Of a stretch of 64,000 bases of DNA, positions 34,725 to 41,768 are shown piece after piece. A program made the position numbers and the translations under genes. Origin of the DNA: CAZRAL01 sp964598005 (lineage in GTDB: Bacteria > Pseudomonadota > Gammaproteobacteria > Burkholderiales > Usitatibacteraceae). Below the pieces are notes generated by a model. It was not told the DNA's origin. It did not search any database and saw nothing but the letters and a program-made list of their open reading frames with translations. Location: NCBI GenBank assembly GCA_964598005.1, contig CAZRAL010000002.1, positions 43,616 to 107,615 of the forward strand, given 5' to 3'. The stretch's first letter is position 1; every line of letters begins with the position of its first letter.

Positions 34725-36160
34725 TTTGGCAATAACGAATGCGGGGATAAATCGTTTGCGAACGCTTTTTTATAGTGAAAGTACCAATCGCTGGTAAATA
34801 ACTCATCGTGATCGTAGGTTTTTTTCAACTCCAGAAATTGACGAAAACGTGGGTAGCAGGCTTCTACTTGCCGGGCCGATGCATAACGGTGATAGGTGAG
34901 AAAAAAGCTGCCGCCAAGTGCGATACCCGCATCGATGAGGGCACGAAATGTATCGGCGGTCCGCTTCATGCCTGAATCGTTGTGCGGCGTTCTGATATTG
35001 AAAATGACACACGCAAAATCATCCTTTGCCCACGGCAGAAAGGAGGTGGTGTCGCGAAGAATGGCGCGGATCGTGCCGTAAATGACTTCTGCATCATGCA
35101 CGCGCAGTATTTCCCGGGCCTGTTTCATAAAGGAGATAAGTTGATCGCGAGGAACGTAATGTTCGCCGATGACCAGTGTTTCTTTCACAGGCTGCTTGAG
35201 ATCAGTGTCGTTTGTGCTGTGCAGGAAATCCGCATAGCTGGGAATGTAAGTGCTGAGTTGCATGGTGTCCGACCAGTAGCAGTTTCCATCGGTGTTGAGA
35301 TAGTGCTGCGCATAAAGACGGAAAGCGGTTTTTTTATCGTCGTGGGCCAACTTGAGCAGCTTGAGCCAGGTTTCCGGTGCGAGGTCCGCGGTTGAGTTTG
35401 CTTGCTGTTCATTTTCACTAGCCGGTTTATAACAAGCAAATACGCCTCGCCGCAGGAAGTTGTCGTCATCAGCATCGATGACAAACTGGAAATCGCCAAA
35501 AAGGCAGCCTTCTTCCACGCGGCGGAATACAGCATTCATGGCGTCATCCAGATCGATAATGTCGACCACACGTTTAAGGCGCTGGCGAGGCGATAAACGC
35601 AGTGTCGCAGAGTAGATGATGCCAAACAAACCATAGCCGCCGATCACAAGCGAAAACAACTCCGCGTTTTGTTCGCGGCTACAGACTATAACCTGGCCGT
35701 TTGCATCGATCAGAGTGAGGTCTTCGATGTCGTCACCGAGCGGTTGCATCAGCAGACCGCGGCCATGCGCATTGGCGGAAATCGAGCCACCAAGGCTTAC
35801 CGCATCGACCCCGGTTTGTTTTTGCCGAATACTCCATGCAACATTCGTATGGACAGACATGTCCTCACACGCCTTGATAATCTTGGGCCAGTCTGCTCCT
35901 GCCTCGATATGCAATAAACCCTTTTCTGGATCTGTGTTCAGTACTTTGTTTAGAGTAGTCATGTCGATGTGTAACGAGCCGGTTGCAAATTGCTGTGCAC
36001 CCATGGCGTGGCGACCACCTGCAACGGAAATAGATAAACTGCGTGACCGAGCTTCAGCAACTGCGTGCTGCAATTCGACCAGTGTTTGCGGACATACGAT
36101 GTGGGCGACGGTTGTCGCATTTAATTGCGAATGTATGTCGTTCAGGATAATAGGTATCAC
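34721..36160 (-). CDS. FAD-linked oxidase (VAO/BBE-type, FAD-binding PF01565)
   Basis: 479 aa. The FAD-binding half shows TLVELQHAVAEARSRSLSIS, AGGRHAMGAQQ, the GADW and VSLGGSISANAHGRG loops, and IGGYGLFGIIYSATLRL. The C-terminal half is a substrate-cap domain resembling sugar-lactone or alditol oxidases and DprE1-like enzymes. It oxidises a C-O bond of an unknown substrate. It is coupled to the methyltransferase. The first 60 bp of its coding region and the upstream DNA are duplicated at 38174, next to the HTH gene. Confidence 0.82.
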   Translation of the reverse strand: MIPIILNDIHSQLNATTVAHIVCPQTLVELQHAVAEARSRSLSISVAGGRHAMGAQQFATGSLHIDMTTLNKVLNTDPEKGLLHIEAGADWPKIIKACEDMSVHTNVAWSIRQKQTGVDAVSLGGSISANAHGRGLLMQPLGDDIEDLTLIDANGQVIVCSREQNAELFSLVIGGYGLFGIIYSATLRLSPRQRLKRVVDIIDLDDAMNAVFRRVEEGCLFGDFQFVIDADDDNFLRRGVFACYKPASENEQQANSTADLAPETWLKLLKLAHDDKKTAFRLYAQHYLNTDGNCYWSDTMQLSTYIPSYADFLHSTNDTDLKQPVKETLVIGEHYVPRDQLISFMKQAREILRVHDAEVIYGTIRAILRDTTSFLPWAKDDFACVIFNIRTPHNDSGMKRTADTFRALIDAGIALGGSFFLTYHRYASARQVEACYPRFRQFLELKKTYDHDELFTSDWYFHYKKAFANDLSPHSLLPK

Positions 36161-36371
36161 GTTGTGTAATCCTTGATCAAAGTTAATGGCTTAGCGCGTA
36201 AATTATTGAGGGATGGCAGCGGGTAAACAAGAAAAAATATGGGTAGTGCATAATGGTACTGCCAAAGTATAATTTTTTGATACCGCCATGCTGGCCATCT
36301 CGGCACAAATCATTGATGTCATCAAGAACGGGCTGCGTAACGAAGGCATCATCTATGCGCAGCTGGTGAAA
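36099..36371. repeat. Flank duplication, copy 1 (FAD-oxidase 5' end, spacer, HTH 5' end)
   Basis: Contains the FAD-oxidase start region, the spacer and the first 28 codons of the HTH gene. It recurs in the same orientation at 38174-38376 with scattered substitutions and a deletion of about 70 bp in the spacer. Blocks such as GGTTGTCGCATT, GGTAGTGCATAATG and CTGGCCATCTCGGCACAAAT are shared. The two copies bracket the cassette region. Confidence 0.9.
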
Positions 36372-36398
36372 AACCGGAGTTTACAAGGGAGTAAATGA
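36288..36398 (+). pseudogene. Truncated copy of the HTH regulator gene
   Basis: Thirty-six codons from the ATG at 36288. The first 28 match the intact gene at 38292 (MLAISAQIIDVIK, then NGLRNEGIIYAQLVK); then homology stops at about 36371 and a stop follows at 36396. This is the left-hand break of the cassette region. Bases 36399-36653 hold no gene I can recognise. Confidence 0.85.
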
Positions 36399-36653
36399 GG
36401 ATTTTGAGCACCGTGCAACGCCGTTATGTCAAGCGCAGCAAGTTTCGAAAGAAGACTATTGGTCAAAAGCAGCATTAATGACGCAAGGTATGCGGTGCCG
36501 CCCGTTTCAAAATCAAGGTAGCATATCGGCTGTAAGCCTTATTGCAAGCGGGCCTGCACGGATATCGCTTAGCCATGTTACGGGGACAATCGCCATGCCA
36601 GGAAGAACGCGGGCGTGTTGCTCCATATTAAGGAACCTCTGAATAAGTCCTCC

Positions 36654-37061
36654 ATGAGCACTGAACAACGCATTTTCGTTTTCTTTCTCATCCTGCGTGT
36701 GCTACTTTGGTTTCTGCACCGCGACCCGCAGAGCGTTGTTAGTCGCGTTGCATTCTCATGGATTGGGCCGCTTCCAATAGACCAAGAACTATTCGCGCGT
36801 TTCCAGTTGCGCTGGGCCATCTATTCATTCGGCTGGTTGTGCCAGTTTGCAATTGCAATCGCAGCTTTATTGATAGTCGGAACCTATTTTCCAAATCAGT
36901 CCGAGCAAGTGTGGTTCAAAGTATTTCTATTTGCGCTTCCCCTTGGTTTTGGCATCGCAGCCCTAGCAACCATCGGCTTTCTTTTTAAAGCAGGCAAAGC
37001 GCATTGGTTTGGGCCCAATCCTCAATTTGTTGGCGTCGAGCAGACCGACAGTGCAACCTAA
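36654..37061 (+). CDS. Cassette 1: small membrane protein of unknown function
   Basis: 135 aa with three or four hydrophobic segments (RIFVFFLILRVLLWFL; LCQFAIAIAALLIVGTYF; VFLFALPLGFGIAALATIGFLF). No family recognised. The stop codon lies inside the RYYYAAC box of the first attC, as is common in integron cassettes. The start at 36654 fits; an in-frame ATG at 36615 would add 13 residues. Composition and style differ from the core genes around it. Confidence 0.6.
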   Translation: MSTEQRIFVFFLILRVLLWFLHRDPQSVVSRVAFSWIGPLPIDQELFARFQLRWAIYSFGWLCQFAIAIAALLIVGTYFPNQSEQVWFKVFLFALPLGFGIAALATIGFLFKAGKAHWFGPNPQFVGVEQTDSAT

Positions 37062-37124
37062 CCCATTCATCAACACCAACTGGCGCGATAAGACCACGTC
37101 AGGCCATTCACCTTCACGTTGGGC
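37056..37124 (+). repeat. attC-like recombination site 1
   Basis: 69 bp bounded by ACCTAAC (37056-37062, RYYYAAC) and GTTGGGC (37118-37124, GTTRRRY), which pair apart from the end base and one G-T wobble. Inner CATTCATCAACACC is like the L box. The next ORF starts 4 bp later. Confidence 0.65.
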
Positions 37125-37127
37125 ATC

Positions 37128-37457
37128 ATGAAATCTCACCTTGTTGAAGTTGCCGTCGCTTTTGTTTTTGGGGCAATTTGGTCCGCGTTACTCTTGATTC
37201 CGAGTGTATTCAGGCAGTTTCCAAAATGGAGTGGCGCTCTATCAATTTTCGTTTTCTGTGTCTTCGCTGTTTACATTGCCATCATCGACGACGAGCGCCA
37301 TCCAACTAAGTCACATGCATTTCGAATCGTAGTCGGCGTCTTGGCTGGCGTTACAATCGCCGCAATTAATCAACTTCAAATTGAAAGTTATTTTGTTGGT
37401 GCGCTCGTAGGCGGACTGCTCGGCTGGGTTGGCAATCTCTGGACCAGGCATTTGTGA
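37128..37457 (+). CDS. Cassette 2: small membrane protein of unknown function
   Basis: 109 aa, hydrophobic, with three or four membrane segments (VEVAVAFVFGAIWSALLLIP; LSIFVFCVFAVYIAII; IVVGVLAGVTIAAI; FVGALVGGLLGWVGNLW). A short charged loop DDERHPTKSHA separates helices 2 and 3. No family recognised. The ATG at 37128 follows directly on the first attC-like site, leaving no room for a promoter of its own. Confidence 0.6.
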   Translation: MKSHLVEVAVAFVFGAIWSALLLIPSVFRQFPKWSGALSIFVFCVFAVYIAIIDDERHPTKSHAFRIVVGVLAGVTIAAINQLQIESYFVGALVGGLLGWVGNLWTRHL

Positions 37458-37463
37458 TCATGA

Positions 37464-37504
37464 TTCCAACACGGCGGTTAAATTGTTTCTTTTGGTTGTT
37501 AGGT
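37464..37504 (+). repeat. Degenerate attC-like site 2
   Basis: TTCCAAC (37464-37470) and GTTAGGT (37498-37504) bound only 41 bp; the right box is a good GTTRRRY but the left one is poor (4 of 7 positions pair). It is positioned correctly between ORFs 2 and 3. It may be a decayed or unusually short site. Confidence 0.4.
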
Positions 37505-37556
37505 CGCACCAATCAAGTGTACGTGCACTTTTCACATGTCATACCCGGAACAAATC

Positions 37557-37988
37557 ATGACTGAACGCACTGGAAGCTGTCTTTGTGGCCAAGTGACATT
37601 CCGACTAAAGGCTGAACCTGTCGTATCGAGAATATGCTGGTGCAGGGACTGTCAGCGCATTTCATCCAACGGTACAGTCAATGCGATATTTCCGTCACTG
37701 GCAATAGAGATCACTGGAAGCACAAGCGAGTACACCAGCACCGCCGAAAGTGGCAATCAAGTTCGCCGTCGCTTCTGCCCAAATTGCGGCAGCCAACTCT
37801 TCGCTGATTCAACGGGCCGCCCGGGTTTAACAGTTGTACGCCTTGGCACTATCGATAATCCTTCGTCAATAAAGCCAACTGCAAACATCTGGAGTACAAG
37901 CGCGCCAACCTGGGCCTGCCTTGACTCAACTCTGGAGCGCATTGCAGGCCAGCCAAAGCCACCACAGCCGCCGCACAGTGCGGCCTAA
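37557..37988 (+). CDS. Cassette 3: GFA family (glutathione-dependent formaldehyde-activating enzyme-like) protein
   Basis: 143 aa with the Mss4-like zinc fold: GSCLCGQVTF, CWCRDCQRISS, and the second zinc pair FCPNCGSQLF, then a C-terminal NIWSTSAPTWACL. GFA/DUF636 proteins bind zinc and sometimes glutathione; most have unknown substrates and they are frequent integron-cassette cargo. The ATG at 37557 starts the family pattern; an ATG at 37536 is in frame. The stop overlaps the third attC. Confidence 0.85.
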   Translation: MTERTGSCLCGQVTFRLKAEPVVSRICWCRDCQRISSNGTVNAIFPSLAIEITGSTSEYTSTAESGNQVRRRFCPNCGSQLFADSTGRPGLTVVRLGTIDNPSSIKPTANIWSTSAPTWACLDSTLERIAGQPKPPQPPHSAA

Positions 37989-38037
37989 CCATTCGCTCAA
38001 CCGGATAATTTGCGGAGGTTTGGCTCAAACGTTAGGC
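37983..38037 (+). repeat. attC recombination site 3
   Basis: 55 bp with perfectly complementary GCCTAAC (37983-37989) and GTTAGGC (38031-38037). Inner boxes TTCGCTCAACC and GGTTTGGCTCAAA pair imperfectly with an unpaired base, as in folded attC sites. This is the clearest of the three and typical of a 59-base element. Confidence 0.8.
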
Positions 38038-38045
38038 TGCTTCCA

Positions 38046-38216
38046 ATGCATGCGTTCTTCGTACTGGAGGAAGCAAGCGAATCCCTCAGCCTCAAATCGG
38101 CTGCTGAAGAATTGCACCCCGACGATTTTGGAAGCGCACTTTGCATTTTTGATAAGGGATCGAAAACTAGCTCATGTGGGCAACGGTTGTCGCATTCAAC
38201 TGCGAATACACGTTAG
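38046..38216 (+). pseudogene. Cassette 4: 5' fragment cut by the flank duplication
   Basis: Starts ATG nine bases after attC 3. About 40 codons look like a real gene start (HAFFVLEEASESLSLKSAAE, then ELHPDDFGSALCIF); from about 38174 the sequence becomes the duplicated FAD-oxidase end, so the rest of the frame is unrelated. The family is unknown. No attC follows it. Confidence 0.55.
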
Positions 38217-38376
38217 TTAGCAGCGAGTGAACAAGAAAAAGTACAGGTAGTGCATAATGACATTGTTAAAGTATAACTTTTTGATACCACCATGCTGGCC
38301 ATCTCGGCACAAATCATTGATGTCATCAAGAGCGGGCTGCGTAACGAAGGCATCACCTATGCACAGCTGGCGAAGA
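38174..38376. repeat. Flank duplication, copy 2
   Basis: Second copy of the 36099-36371 segment, shorter by about 70 bp in the spacer. Here the HTH gene is intact while the FAD-oxidase end is only a fragment of about 45 bp, the mirror of copy 1. Confidence 0.9.
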
Positions 38377-39023
38377 AGCTGAAATTGTCCGAGGCGACGG
38401 TCAAGCGAATGTTTTCGAAACGAAACTTTCCGTTGCAACGGCTGGATGATATCTGTACAGCATGCAAGCTTGACCTTCCCGCGCTGCTTCAGCATTACCG
38501 GCCCGAATCGCATTTAATTGACCATTTGAGTTTGCGGCAGGAGCGGCAATTGGTGGAAGACAAACGGCTCCTGCTGATTGCGTTGTGCGCGATGAACCAC
38601 ATGTCTCTCGCCGATATCGTTGCGACCTACGATCTCACTGAAACCGATTGTTTACGTTGCCTGGTTAAACTGGATCGCATGGGTTTTCTCGCCCTGCATC
38701 CGCATAACCGGATTCAACTGTTGGTATCGCGCATGTTTCGCTGGCACCCGGCCGGCCCGATCCAGACTTTGTTCCGTGAGCACGTGACGGATTATTTTGA
38801 TACGACCTTTCAGCAACAAGACGAGATGTTTGGCTTGATTAATGTAATGCTATCGAATTCTTCGCGGGATTTATTATTGATGCGCATGCAGGCGTTGGTC
38901 GATGAAGTCGTTCAGTCGCATAACCGCGATTCGACCATTTCTTTCGAAAAGCGCAATGCCACCAGTATTTTGCTGGCAGCGCGAAAATGGGAATTGCCTT
39001 TTATGCGCCGCTTACGGCGCTGA
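38292..39023 (+). CDS. HTH (XRE-like) transcriptional regulator
   Basis: 243 aa. N-terminal helix-turn-helix (GITYAQLAKKLKLSEATVKR, residues 20-40) of the Cro/C1 type, then a helical region with a second winged-helix-like part (LADIVATYDLTETDCLRCLVKLDRMGFLAL). C-terminal part unassigned. Ancestrally divergent from the FAD-oxidase/methyltransferase pair, as the flank duplication shows, so it may regulate that pair. A truncated second copy lies at 36288. Confidence 0.78.
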   Translation: MLAISAQIIDVIKSGLRNEGITYAQLAKKLKLSEATVKRMFSKRNFPLQRLDDICTACKLDLPALLQHYRPESHLIDHLSLRQERQLVEDKRLLLIALCAMNHMSLADIVATYDLTETDCLRCLVKLDRMGFLALHPHNRIQLLVSRMFRWHPAGPIQTLFREHVTDYFDTTFQQQDEMFGLINVMLSNSSRDLLLMRMQALVDEVVQSHNRDSTISFEKRNATSILLAARKWELPFMRRLRR

Positions 39024-39042
39024 TCGAAGAATGATTAATTAA

Positions 39043-39609
39043 TCAGCACGAACCGGTATAAAAACGCCTGGGGCACACCGCTTCATAGCGATCGTTACCA
39101 CCGATTTCCACTTGTTCTCCAACCATCACCCGCTGGCCTTGCGCATCGAGGCGAACGTTCATGGTGGCTTTTTTACCGCAGCGACAAATGGTTTTCATTT
39201 CTTCCAGATCGTCCGCCAGAGTGAGCAAGGCGCGGGAACCCGGAAAGGGCTGGCCCAGAAAGTCGCTGCGCAATCCATAACAAATCACCGGTGTTTTGCT
39301 GGTATGGGCCAGTTGATGTAACTGGATGACTTGTGGTTCGGTTAAAAATTGCGCTTCGTCGATCAACACACACGACGGATATGAACGATTTTTATAAAGC
39401 ACACCAAAATCGGTGGTATTTGAAAATACGGCAGTATCCCTAGCCACACCAAGTCTGGAAACAATGCGGCCAGTGCCATACCGATCATCCAGTGCTGCTG
39501 TATAGAGGTCTACGGTTTGCCCTCGCTCTTCGTAATTGTGCGCCACCTGAAGTAGGGCCGTGGATTTTCCTGCATTCATGGCGGCGAAGCGAAAATACAA
39601 CTTTGCCAA
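39043..39609 (-). CDS. tdk: Thymidine kinase
   Basis: 188 aa, type II bacterial thymidine kinase. P-loop region AAMNAGKSTALLQ, the DE box LIDEAQFLTEPQV, lid zinc ligands in CRCGKKATM and near the C-terminus YEAVCPRRFY, and the thymidine-binding GLRSDFLGQPFPGS. Converges with the HTH gene, whose stop is 20 bp away, and is followed upstream by lexA on the same strand. Confidence 0.95.
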   Translation of the reverse strand: MAKLYFRFAAMNAGKSTALLQVAHNYEERGQTVDLYTAALDDRYGTGRIVSRLGVARDTAVFSNTTDFGVLYKNRSYPSCVLIDEAQFLTEPQVIQLHQLAHTSKTPVICYGLRSDFLGQPFPGSRALLTLADDLEEMKTICRCGKKATMNVRLDAQGQRVMVGEQVEIGGNDRYEAVCPRRFYTGSC

Positions 39610-39683
39610 AATTAGTTCTCCAATAAAACATTGAGTTTGAAGAAGGCATCACTGAATAAAGGGCAGCGGATGCCCACTTAAAA

Positions 39684-40313
39684 TCAATGTTGAAATGAGC
39701 GAATAACGCCGACAACCAAGCCTTCGATGTCGAGTGGTGCTTTTTCCAGGTCGATAACGATAGGCAAAAAGTCCGGGTTTTCTGCTATGAGGAAGGCTTG
39801 CTGCCCTTTCAGCTTGAGGCGTTTGACGGTGACGTCGCCTTCGATTCGTGCGACGACGATTTCGCCATTGCGTGCTTGTGTGGTTTTGTGAACGGCCAGC
39901 CAGTCGCCATCCATGATGCCGACATCCTTCATGCTCATGCCTGAAACCTGTAATAGATAGTCTGCCTTGGGTTTGAACATGAGCGGACTAACGGGGTAGC
40001 GTCCGGCAAAATTTTCCTGCGCCAGAATAGGTTGTCCGGCGGCGACGCGGCCAATCAGGGGCAGGCCTTCCTCACGGCTTTCATGGCTATCGGTATTGTG
40101 GGCATTGCGGATACGTATGCCACGCGAAGAGCCGGCAAGCATATCGATCACGCCTTTACGTTCGAGTGTGCGTAAATGTTCTTCTGCTGCGTTGGGGGAG
40201 CGAAAACCCAAGGCGGCGCACATTTCAGCGCGGGTGGGCGGCATGCCGTTCTCGGCGATCCAATCCTTGAGAAAGGTGAGGATTTCTTGTTGGCGGGGAG
40301 TCATTTTGTTCAT
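39684..40313 (-). CDS. lexA: LexA repressor
   Basis: SOS-response repressor and self-cleaving protease, 209 aa. Winged-helix N-terminus (MTPRQQEILTFLKDWI; MPPTRAEMCAALGFRSPNAAEEHL), self-cleavage site Ala-Gly in GRVAAGQP, catalytic Ser in SGMSMKDVGI and Lys in VTVKRLKL. The first in-frame start, ATG at 40313, lies directly beside the SOS box, leaving almost no leader, so translation may begin on a leaderless transcript or at the ATG at 40304. Self-regulated through that box. Confidence 0.97.
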   Translation of the reverse strand: MNKMTPRQQEILTFLKDWIAENGMPPTRAEMCAALGFRSPNAAEEHLRTLERKGVIDMLAGSSRGIRIRNAHNTDSHESREEGLPLIGRVAAGQPILAQENFAGRYPVSPLMFKPKADYLLQVSGMSMKDVGIMDGDWLAVHKTTQARNGEIVVARIEGDVTVKRLKLKGQQAFLIAENPDFLPIVIDLEKAPLDIEGLVVGVIRSFQH

Positions 40314-40345
40314 GGCTGTATTCTTATACAGCCATGAACAAAATG
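40302..40345. promoter_or_regulatory. LexA box within a 44-bp perfect palindrome at the lexA start
   Basis: The SOS consensus CTGT-N8-ACAG is exact (40316-40331). It is the centre of a longer perfect inverted repeat: 19-bp arms 40302-40320 and 40327-40345 around a six-base centre. One arm contains the first codons of lexA (ATG AAC AAA ATG), so the same start is mirrored on the plus strand. A TTGCAT -35-like element lies upstream on the minus strand with the box over the -10. Confidence 0.9.
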
Positions 40346-40393
40346 CAAGCGTTTTTATTGACAGCGTTTATTTTTCGACGCATGACCCAGCTT

Positions 40394-41206
40394 TTACTTG
40401 GCTGGAAGCGCACCTTCTTCGCGCAAAATCTTTCGCGCGACGGTAAAGCGATCTTCAAATCTGGTTTTTGGCGTGGTATCCATGTTCAAGGCAAAATAAA
40501 TTCGGCGGATGCCGGTGGGTGTTTTGCGTTCCACCCAACCGATCCACCAGGCAATCAAAGGCTGGGAGTTGCTGGTACCGGTTTTTGCGCGCAAGGTGTA
40601 GTTTGCAGTGGATTCAACGACGATCATTTTTTTTACCGTTTCCTGTGCCGTGGCGCTCACACCCAGCAAGCCTTGATCAAGCCGGCGCAGAAATGCGATT
40701 TGTTCCATGGCCGAAATGCGCAGGCCGCCGCTAAGCCAGAATGGGTCGATGCCACCCGCTACGGAATTGCGGTTGCCGTAGTCGAGGCGTTCCAGTCCTT
40801 TTTGCATTCGTATCGTGCCAATGCGCCGCGCTGTTTCCTGGAAGACAGGCACTGCACTGACCTGCATCGCCTCCTGAAAGGTCAGGTCTTTTTCCCAGGC
40901 CTTGTTGCCATAGCGCCTGCCATCCCAGGGAAACCATTCGTTTTCATCCTTGACCACCTGCAAATCCAGCGCCAGCAAGGCGTTGGCGATGTTGAAAGTG
41001 GAGGCAGGCAAGTAGCGCTTTTCGGCGCGTTTGCGATCCAGCACTTGCATGCGGTCTTTATCCGCCTCGTACATCACAAAGGTGCCCTGAGTGCCAAGCG
41101 CACGGAAATGCCGTGCCCAGTCCGGGCGTTCCACCCATCCCGATGCTTGTGCAGGATGAGCAAAAATGAAACACAAAAAGAGTGTTGCCACAATCCGGAT
41201 TGCCAT
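40394..41206 (-). CDS. Class D (OXA-type) beta-lactamase homologue lacking the catalytic lysine
   Basis: 270 aa with a signal peptide ending at HPAQA. The fold is that of OXA-48-like enzymes: nucleophile motif Ser69-Thr-Phe-Asn72 (normally Ser-x-x-Lys), Ser117-Ala-Val, Tyr143-Gly-Asn, FWLSGGLRISA, and Lys208-Thr-Gly. The lysine that is carboxylated and acts as general base is Asn here (codon AAC). The rest of the active site is kept. It may be a slow or inactive acyl-enzyme former, such as a sensor or penicillin-binding protein. The ATG at 41206 has AAAGG upstream. Confidence 0.9.
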   Translation of the reverse strand: MAIRIVATLFLCFIFAHPAQASGWVERPDWARHFRALGTQGTFVMYEADKDRMQVLDRKRAEKRYLPASTFNIANALLALDLQVVKDENEWFPWDGRRYGNKAWEKDLTFQEAMQVSAVPVFQETARRIGTIRMQKGLERLDYGNRNSVAGGIDPFWLSGGLRISAMEQIAFLRRLDQGLLGVSATAQETVKKMIVVESTANYTLRAKTGTSNSQPLIAWWIGWVERKTPTGIRRIYFALNMDTTPKTRFEDRFTVARKILREEGALPAK

Positions 41207-41307
41207 TGATTTTGCCTTTACTGGATGCTGAATGCTGCTGCAACTTTGCAGCATTGACGGCAATACTGGCCTTGAATCGGCAAAAAGGTGGCGAAATTGT
41301 GACGGGC

Positions 41308-41676
41308 CTATATCAGAAGTGCCGCTGCAACGTTACGGCCTTCGGCCATGAGAATGTTATAGGTACGGCACGCCGCAGGTGTATTCATGACTTCGAAGCC
41401 CATTTTTGCAGCGGAAAAAGCCGCCATGATGCGTGGATCGGGGAATCGAAAAACAGGGCCGCTGCCGAATATCACCAGCTCCGGTTTTAACTCGATGAGA
41501 GGGGTGAAATCATTCAGCGCGAGTTGCTGCGTAGCGGAAACAGGCCACGGATCGATCAATCTATCGGGCATAACGATTACCGGATGCTCGATGCGCAGGC
41601 TATTGACCACCACATAACCTTCGCCGTGCGCGTGGATGGTATTGGCTCCGGCGGTTGCATGGAGGTGGAGTTTCAT
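41308..41676 (-). CDS. Mth938/DUF498-domain protein
   Basis: 122 aa, related to NDUFAF3-type proteins: EGYVVVNSLRIEHPVIVMPD near the start, LKPELVIFGSGPVFRFPDP in the middle, GFEVMNTPAACRTYNILMAEGRNVAAALLI at the end (the last in two pieces). Function in bacteria unknown; it often lies beside housekeeping genes. The ATG at 41676 is the family start. It is divergent from alaC with a 92-bp gap. Confidence 0.88.
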   Translation of the reverse strand: MKLHLHATAGANTIHAHGEGYVVVNSLRIEHPVIVMPDRLIDPWPVSATQQLALNDFTPLIELKPELVIFGSGPVFRFPDPRIMAAFSAAKMGFEVMNTPAACRTYNILMAEGRNVAAALLI

Positions 41677-41768
41677 GGCAATAAAAATAGAAAGAGAAAA
41701 GTATGTTGCTGACGCGATTACTGGGCTACAATTTTGCGCTGCACAATTATAAGCACGTAGTGACAATC

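Larger units (their letters stand above)
36654..38170 (+). mobile_element. Integron-type gene-cassette cluster without integrase
   Basis: Three small promoterless-looking ORFs, all on the plus strand, each followed immediately by an attC-like site (two good, one weak), with the next ORF starting a few bases after the GTTRRRY end. A fourth ORF starts after the last site and is cut off at the flank duplication. No intI gene or attI site is seen. This matches a CALIN (cluster of attC sites lacking an integrase), known from chromosomal integrons. Confidence 0.7.

Noticed and set aside
36399..36653. Possible REP-associated transposase or attI upstream of cassette 1
   Set aside because: No HUH motif, no integrase-type core site and no GTTRRRY box in the right place could be found.
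40334..41209. 291-codon plus-strand frame starting MNKMQAFLL opposite the OXA gene
   Set aside because: Its start is the mirrored lexA start created by the palindrome and the rest is antisense to the beta-lactamase homologue.
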